8,285 nt of DNA from Opitutus sp. GAS368 (GTDB taxonomy: Bacteria; Verrucomicrobiota; Verrucomicrobiia; Opitutales; Opitutaceae). A program made the translations under genes and the position numbers. This document shows, in pieces, positions 5,395 through 8,285 of the stretch. The notes beneath the pieces are model-generated. The model did not search any database. It saw only the letters and a program-made list of their open reading frames with translations, and had not been told where the DNA came from. The DNA is taken from assembly GCA_945861235.1 (NCBI GenBank), contig CAMATV010000128.1, positions 1 through 8,285 of the forward strand, given 5' to 3'. Numbering within the stretch: the stretch's first letter is position 1; each line of letters opens with the position of its first letter.

Positions 5395-8265
5395 ATGCAG
5401 GCCGCGACTCACATTCACGTCAAAGGCGCGCGCGAGCACAACTTGAAGAATCTCGAGTTGCGCATTCCGCGCGGGAAACTCGTCGTGATCACGGGGCCGA
5501 GCGGTTCGGGGAAATCGTCGCTGGCCTTCGATACGATTTACGCGGAGGGCTACCGCAAATACATGGAGAGCCTCTCGGCCCAGGCGCGTCAGGTGCTCGA
5601 CCAGCTCAAGCGGCCCGACGTCGATTTCATTCACGGCCTCTCGCCGGTCCTCGCGATCGAGCAGCGCACCGGTGTCGGCGGGCCGCGGAGCACGATCGCC
5701 ACCGCCACGGAAATGGCCGACTACGCGCGCCTGTTGTGGGCGCTCGTGGGCGAACAGCGCTGCCCGCGGGACGATGGGCGCGTCGTGCAGCGCTCGCTCG
5801 ACGACAATGTCCAACGCATCCTCACGGAGTGCGCCGGTGAACGCGTCATGTTGCTCGCCCCGCTTCTGCGAGCGAAGCCCAGCGTGCTGCGCGAGGAACT
5901 GCCGCGGCTGCGCCAGCGGGGTTTTCAACGCGTCCGGCTCGACGGCGAAATTAAAAATCTCGACGAACCCAAGCTCCTCGCGACCGGCGCGGGGGTGAAA
6001 GAGATCACGTTGGAGCTCGTCGTCGATCGGCTTGTGGCGGTCGCTGACCAGCGCTCGCGGCTCGCGGATTCGCTCGAGCTCGCCTTCCGCGAAGGCCAGG
6101 ACCGCGTCGTGGTGCTCGCGCAGAAAAACGCCGAGGCTCCGTGGCGGGAATTCTCCCTCAGCCAGTCGCTCGCCTGCGAAGTGTGCGGCGACGTCTTTGC
6201 GAAACTCACGCCCAAGCATTTTTCCTTTTCCCACCGCGACGGCGCGTGTGCGACCTGCGACGGTTTGGGCCGAAAACTCCGCTTTGCGCCCGAGCTCGTG
6301 ATCGCCGATCCGGACAAAAGTGTCCGCGAGGGCGCGATCAAGCCGTGGCGTATCGGCGGAAAAAATCTGATCATGAAACACAATTCATTGATCAAGCAGC
6401 TCGCCGAACAGCTGCCGTTCGACGCAGATGTACCGTGGAAGAAGCTGCCGGAAAAAATTCGGAACGAGCTGTTGTGGGGTGCCGGCGAGCGGCAGTTTGC
6501 CATCAAACTTCGCCGGATGCGCGAGGCGAAGGCCCAGACCTTTCCCGGGGTGATTGCGGATTTGGAGCACAGTTGGCGGCACACCGACAGCGAGGGCTTC
6601 CAGGCGCGGCTCACGACCTTCATGATCGCGGGCGAGTGTCCCGAGTGCCACGGCTCGCGCCTCAACGCGCGGAGCGGAGCCGTGCGTTGCGGCGGTAAAT
6701 CGTTTCCGGATTTCATGGGGCTCGATATCATCGCAGCGGATGCGTTCGCCCGCGAACTCATCGCGGCCCACGGGCCCAACGAGGCCGTGCGCGACGTCGT
6801 CACCGGCATCGGACAACGCCTCGCGTTTCTGCTCGAGACGGGGCTCGGTTACCTGACGCTCGACCGGGACTACGCCACGCTGTCCGGCGGTGAAGCGCAG
6901 CGTGTCCGGCTCGCGACACAGCTCGGGATGGGCCTGATCGGCGTGATTTACGTGCTCGACGAGCCGAGCATCGGACTGCACCCGCACGATAATCAAAAAC
7001 TCCTCGATACGCTCGTCGCGCTGCGTGATCGCGGTAATACCGTGCTCGTGGTCGAGCATGACGAAGAGACCATGCGCGTCGCCGACGAGGTGATCGAGCT
7101 CGGTCCCGAGGCTGGCGTCGAGGGCGGGCAACTGCTGTTTCAAGGCACGCCGGCCGCCTGCGCCGCGTTGTCGATCCAACAGTCGCGCACTGGCCCTTAC
7201 CTCTCGCGCCGGCTCGCGGTCACGCGCGACGCGAAGTCGAAGGCGCCGGACGGCGCTTGGCTGACGGTGCGCGAGGCGCGTGCGAATAATCTCCGCGACG
7301 TCGACGCGAAGTTTCCGATTGGCCTGCTGACGTGTGTGACTGGGGTGAGCGGTTCCGGCAAAAGCACACTGGTCAACGACGTCCTCGCCGCGGCCGCCGC
7401 ACGCAAACTCAACGGCGCGAAAACCATCCCAGGTAAACACCGCCAGATTGAGAATCTCGATTTTTTTGAAAAGCTGGTGCAAGTCGACCAAGAGCCCATC
7501 GGCCGCAGTCCGCGCTCCAATCCGGCGAGCTACGTCGATTTGCTCACCCTGTTGCGCGATCTCTATGCGCAAGTGCCGCTCGCCAAGATTCGTGGCTACA
7601 AGGCCAGCCGGTTTTCCTTCAACGTCCGGGGCGGGCGCTGCGAGCGCTGTCAAGGCGATGGTGCCATTAAACTGGATATGCAGTTCATGGCCGACGCCTA
7701 CGCGCCGTGCCCGAGTTGCGGTGGGCGGCGCTATAATCGTGAAACGCTGGAGGTCTTGTTCCACGGAAAATCGATTGCCGACGTCCTCGATATGACGGTG
7801 CGCGAGGCCATCGCGCTGTTTCGGAATATTCCGCGCGTGATGGACAAACTCACCACGCTCGACGCCGTCGGCCTCGGCTATCTGACGCTCGGCCAGTCGG
7901 CGACGACGCTGTCCGGCGGCGAGGCCCAGCGCATCAAGCTCTCGCTCGAACTGAGCAAACGCCAGCAAGGCGCGACGCTCTACATCCTCGATGAACCGAC
8001 TACGGGGCTCCACTGGGTGGACATTCAGAAGCTGATGGACCTGCTGTTCAAGCTGCGGGATCAGGGCAACACGGTGATCGTGATCGAGCACAATCTCGAC
8101 GTGATCAATCTGGCGGACTGGCTGATCGATCTCGGCCCCGGTGGCGGGCGAGAGGGTGGTGAACTGATTTACGCCGGTCCGCGTGCGGGCATCGAAGCGT
8201 CGGCGCGTTCGCTCACCGGTGCGGCTCTACAACGGTGGCGGCATCCCGCCCAGATGCCGCGGTGA
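5395..8265 (+). CDS. uvrA: UvrA, excinuclease ABC subunit A (complete)
   Basis: This is the damage-sensing ATPase of nucleotide excision repair, which loads UvrB onto damaged DNA in the cytoplasm. It has 956 residues (family about 940) with all parts in order. The first ABC half has Walker A GPSGSGKSS (34-42), UvrB-binding region (about 120-255), zinc site C261/C264...C285/C288, a CxxC at 415/418, signature LSGGEAQR (496-503) and Walker B VLDEPS (520-525). The second half has Walker A GVSGSGKST (650-658), zinc site C749/C752...C772/C775 inside the NVRGGRC block, signature LSGGEAQR (839-846) and Walker B ILDEPT (864-869), ending in the usual SLTG motif. I prefer ATG at 5395 because MQAATHIHVKGAREHNLKNL aligns with the family N-terminus; a GTG at 5380 would add five residues. 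Neither has a Shine-Dalgarno sequence. The region after the first Walker A (SAQARQVLDQL, IEQRTGVGGPRSTIAT) departs from the common consensus, so it may be a paralogue or lineage variant. Confidence 0.95.
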   Translation: MQAATHIHVKGAREHNLKNLELRIPRGKLVVITGPSGSGKSSLAFDTIYAEGYRKYMESLSAQARQVLDQLKRPDVDFIHGLSPVLAIEQRTGVGGPRSTIATATEMADYARLLWALVGEQRCPRDDGRVVQRSLDDNVQRILTECAGERVMLLAPLLRAKPSVLREELPRLRQRGFQRVRLDGEIKNLDEPKLLATGAGVKEITLELVVDRLVAVADQRSRLADSLELAFREGQDRVVVLAQKNAEAPWREFSLSQSLACEVCGDVFAKLTPKHFSFSHRDGACATCDGLGRKLRFAPELVIADPDKSVREGAIKPWRIGGKNLIMKHNSLIKQLAEQLPFDADVPWKKLPEKIRNELLWGAGERQFAIKLRRMREAKAQTFPGVIADLEHSWRHTDSEGFQARLTTFMIAGECPECHGSRLNARSGAVRCGGKSFPDFMGLDIIAADAFARELIAAHGPNEAVRDVVTGIGQRLAFLLETGLGYLTLDRDYATLSGGEAQRVRLATQLGMGLIGVIYVLDEPSIGLHPHDNQKLLDTLVALRDRGNTVLVVEHDEETMRVADEVIELGPEAGVEGGQLLFQGTPAACAALSIQQSRTGPYLSRRLAVTRDAKSKAPDGAWLTVREARANNLRDVDAKFPIGLLTCVTGVSGSGKSTLVNDVLAAAAARKLNGAKTIPGKHRQIENLDFFEKLVQVDQEPIGRSPRSNPASYVDLLTLLRDLYAQVPLAKIRGYKASRFSFNVRGGRCERCQGDGAIKLDMQFMADAYAPCPSCGGRRYNRETLEVLFHGKSIADVLDMTVREAIALFRNIPRVMDKLTTLDAVGLGYLTLGQSATTLSGGEAQRIKLSLELSKRQQGATLYILDEPTTGLHWVDIQKLMDLLFKLRDQGNTVIVIEHNLDVINLADWLIDLGPGGGREGGELIYAGPRAGIEASARSLTGAALQRWRHPAQMPR

Positions 8266-8285
8266 GAAATGCGGATCTGCCGGCT
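8266..8285. other. Short tail after uvrA, nothing recognised
   Basis: Only 20 bases follow the uvrA stop codon. They contain no complete hairpin with a T-tract and no identifiable gene start, so whether uvrA is followed by a terminator or another gene cannot be judged. Confidence 0.4.

Noticed and set aside
5517..5880. Apparent loss of a CxxC zinc site early in UvrA (CPRDDG)
   Set aside because: As I recall it, E. coli UvrA has a similar CPDHD at this position, and both structural zinc sites further on are intact, so this is normal variation.
5296..8091. Two long minus-strand open frames (361 and 568 codons) opposite uvrA
   Set aside because: They lie antisense to a fully conserved uvrA, show no family motif or signal peptide, and are explained by GC-rich codon use that leaves few stops on the opposite strand.

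Overview
The window is GC-rich bacterial chromosomal DNA, densely coding on both strands, from a Gram-negative (two-membrane) organism: three products carry signal peptides, one looks like an outer-membrane beta-barrel ending in Phe, and one is an RND-type inner-membrane pump. The UvrA variant, the composition and the lack of Shine-Dalgarno sequences fit a high-GC verrucomicrobial lineage such as Opitutaceae. That placement is my inference from overall look and is tentative.

Layout. Positions 1-5167 hold a four-gene, minus-strand, operon-like block. In transcription order it contains a DUF1302 outer-membrane beta-barrel (5167-3188), a DUF1329 periplasmic protein (3120-1738), a secreted Ycf48/BNR-type beta-propeller (1696-785) and an RND/MMPL-family exporter (713 to beyond position 1, only the first 237 residues visible). 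Intergenic gaps are 67, 41 and 71 bases. The first gap holds a long hairpin without a U-tract. The second holds a near-perfect intrinsic-terminator structure just before the propeller gene. Positions 5168-5394 are a divergent, non-coding control region with several short inverted repeats but no convincing promoter. Positions 5395-8265 hold a complete uvrA on the plus strand. The last 20 bases show nothing recognisable.

How the genes may work together. The first four gene types recur side by side in many Gram-negative bacteria. Their predicted locations span the envelope (outer-membrane barrel, periplasmic LolA/LolB-like protein, periplasmic propeller, inner-membrane RND pump), which suggests a trans-envelope route for a lipid or other hydrophobic molecule. 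The substrate cannot be read from the sequence. uvrA is a nucleotide-excision-repair gene that shares only the intergenic region with this block. None of the five starts has a recognisable Shine-Dalgarno sequence. No mobile elements, CRISPR arrays, tRNAs or rRNAs were seen.
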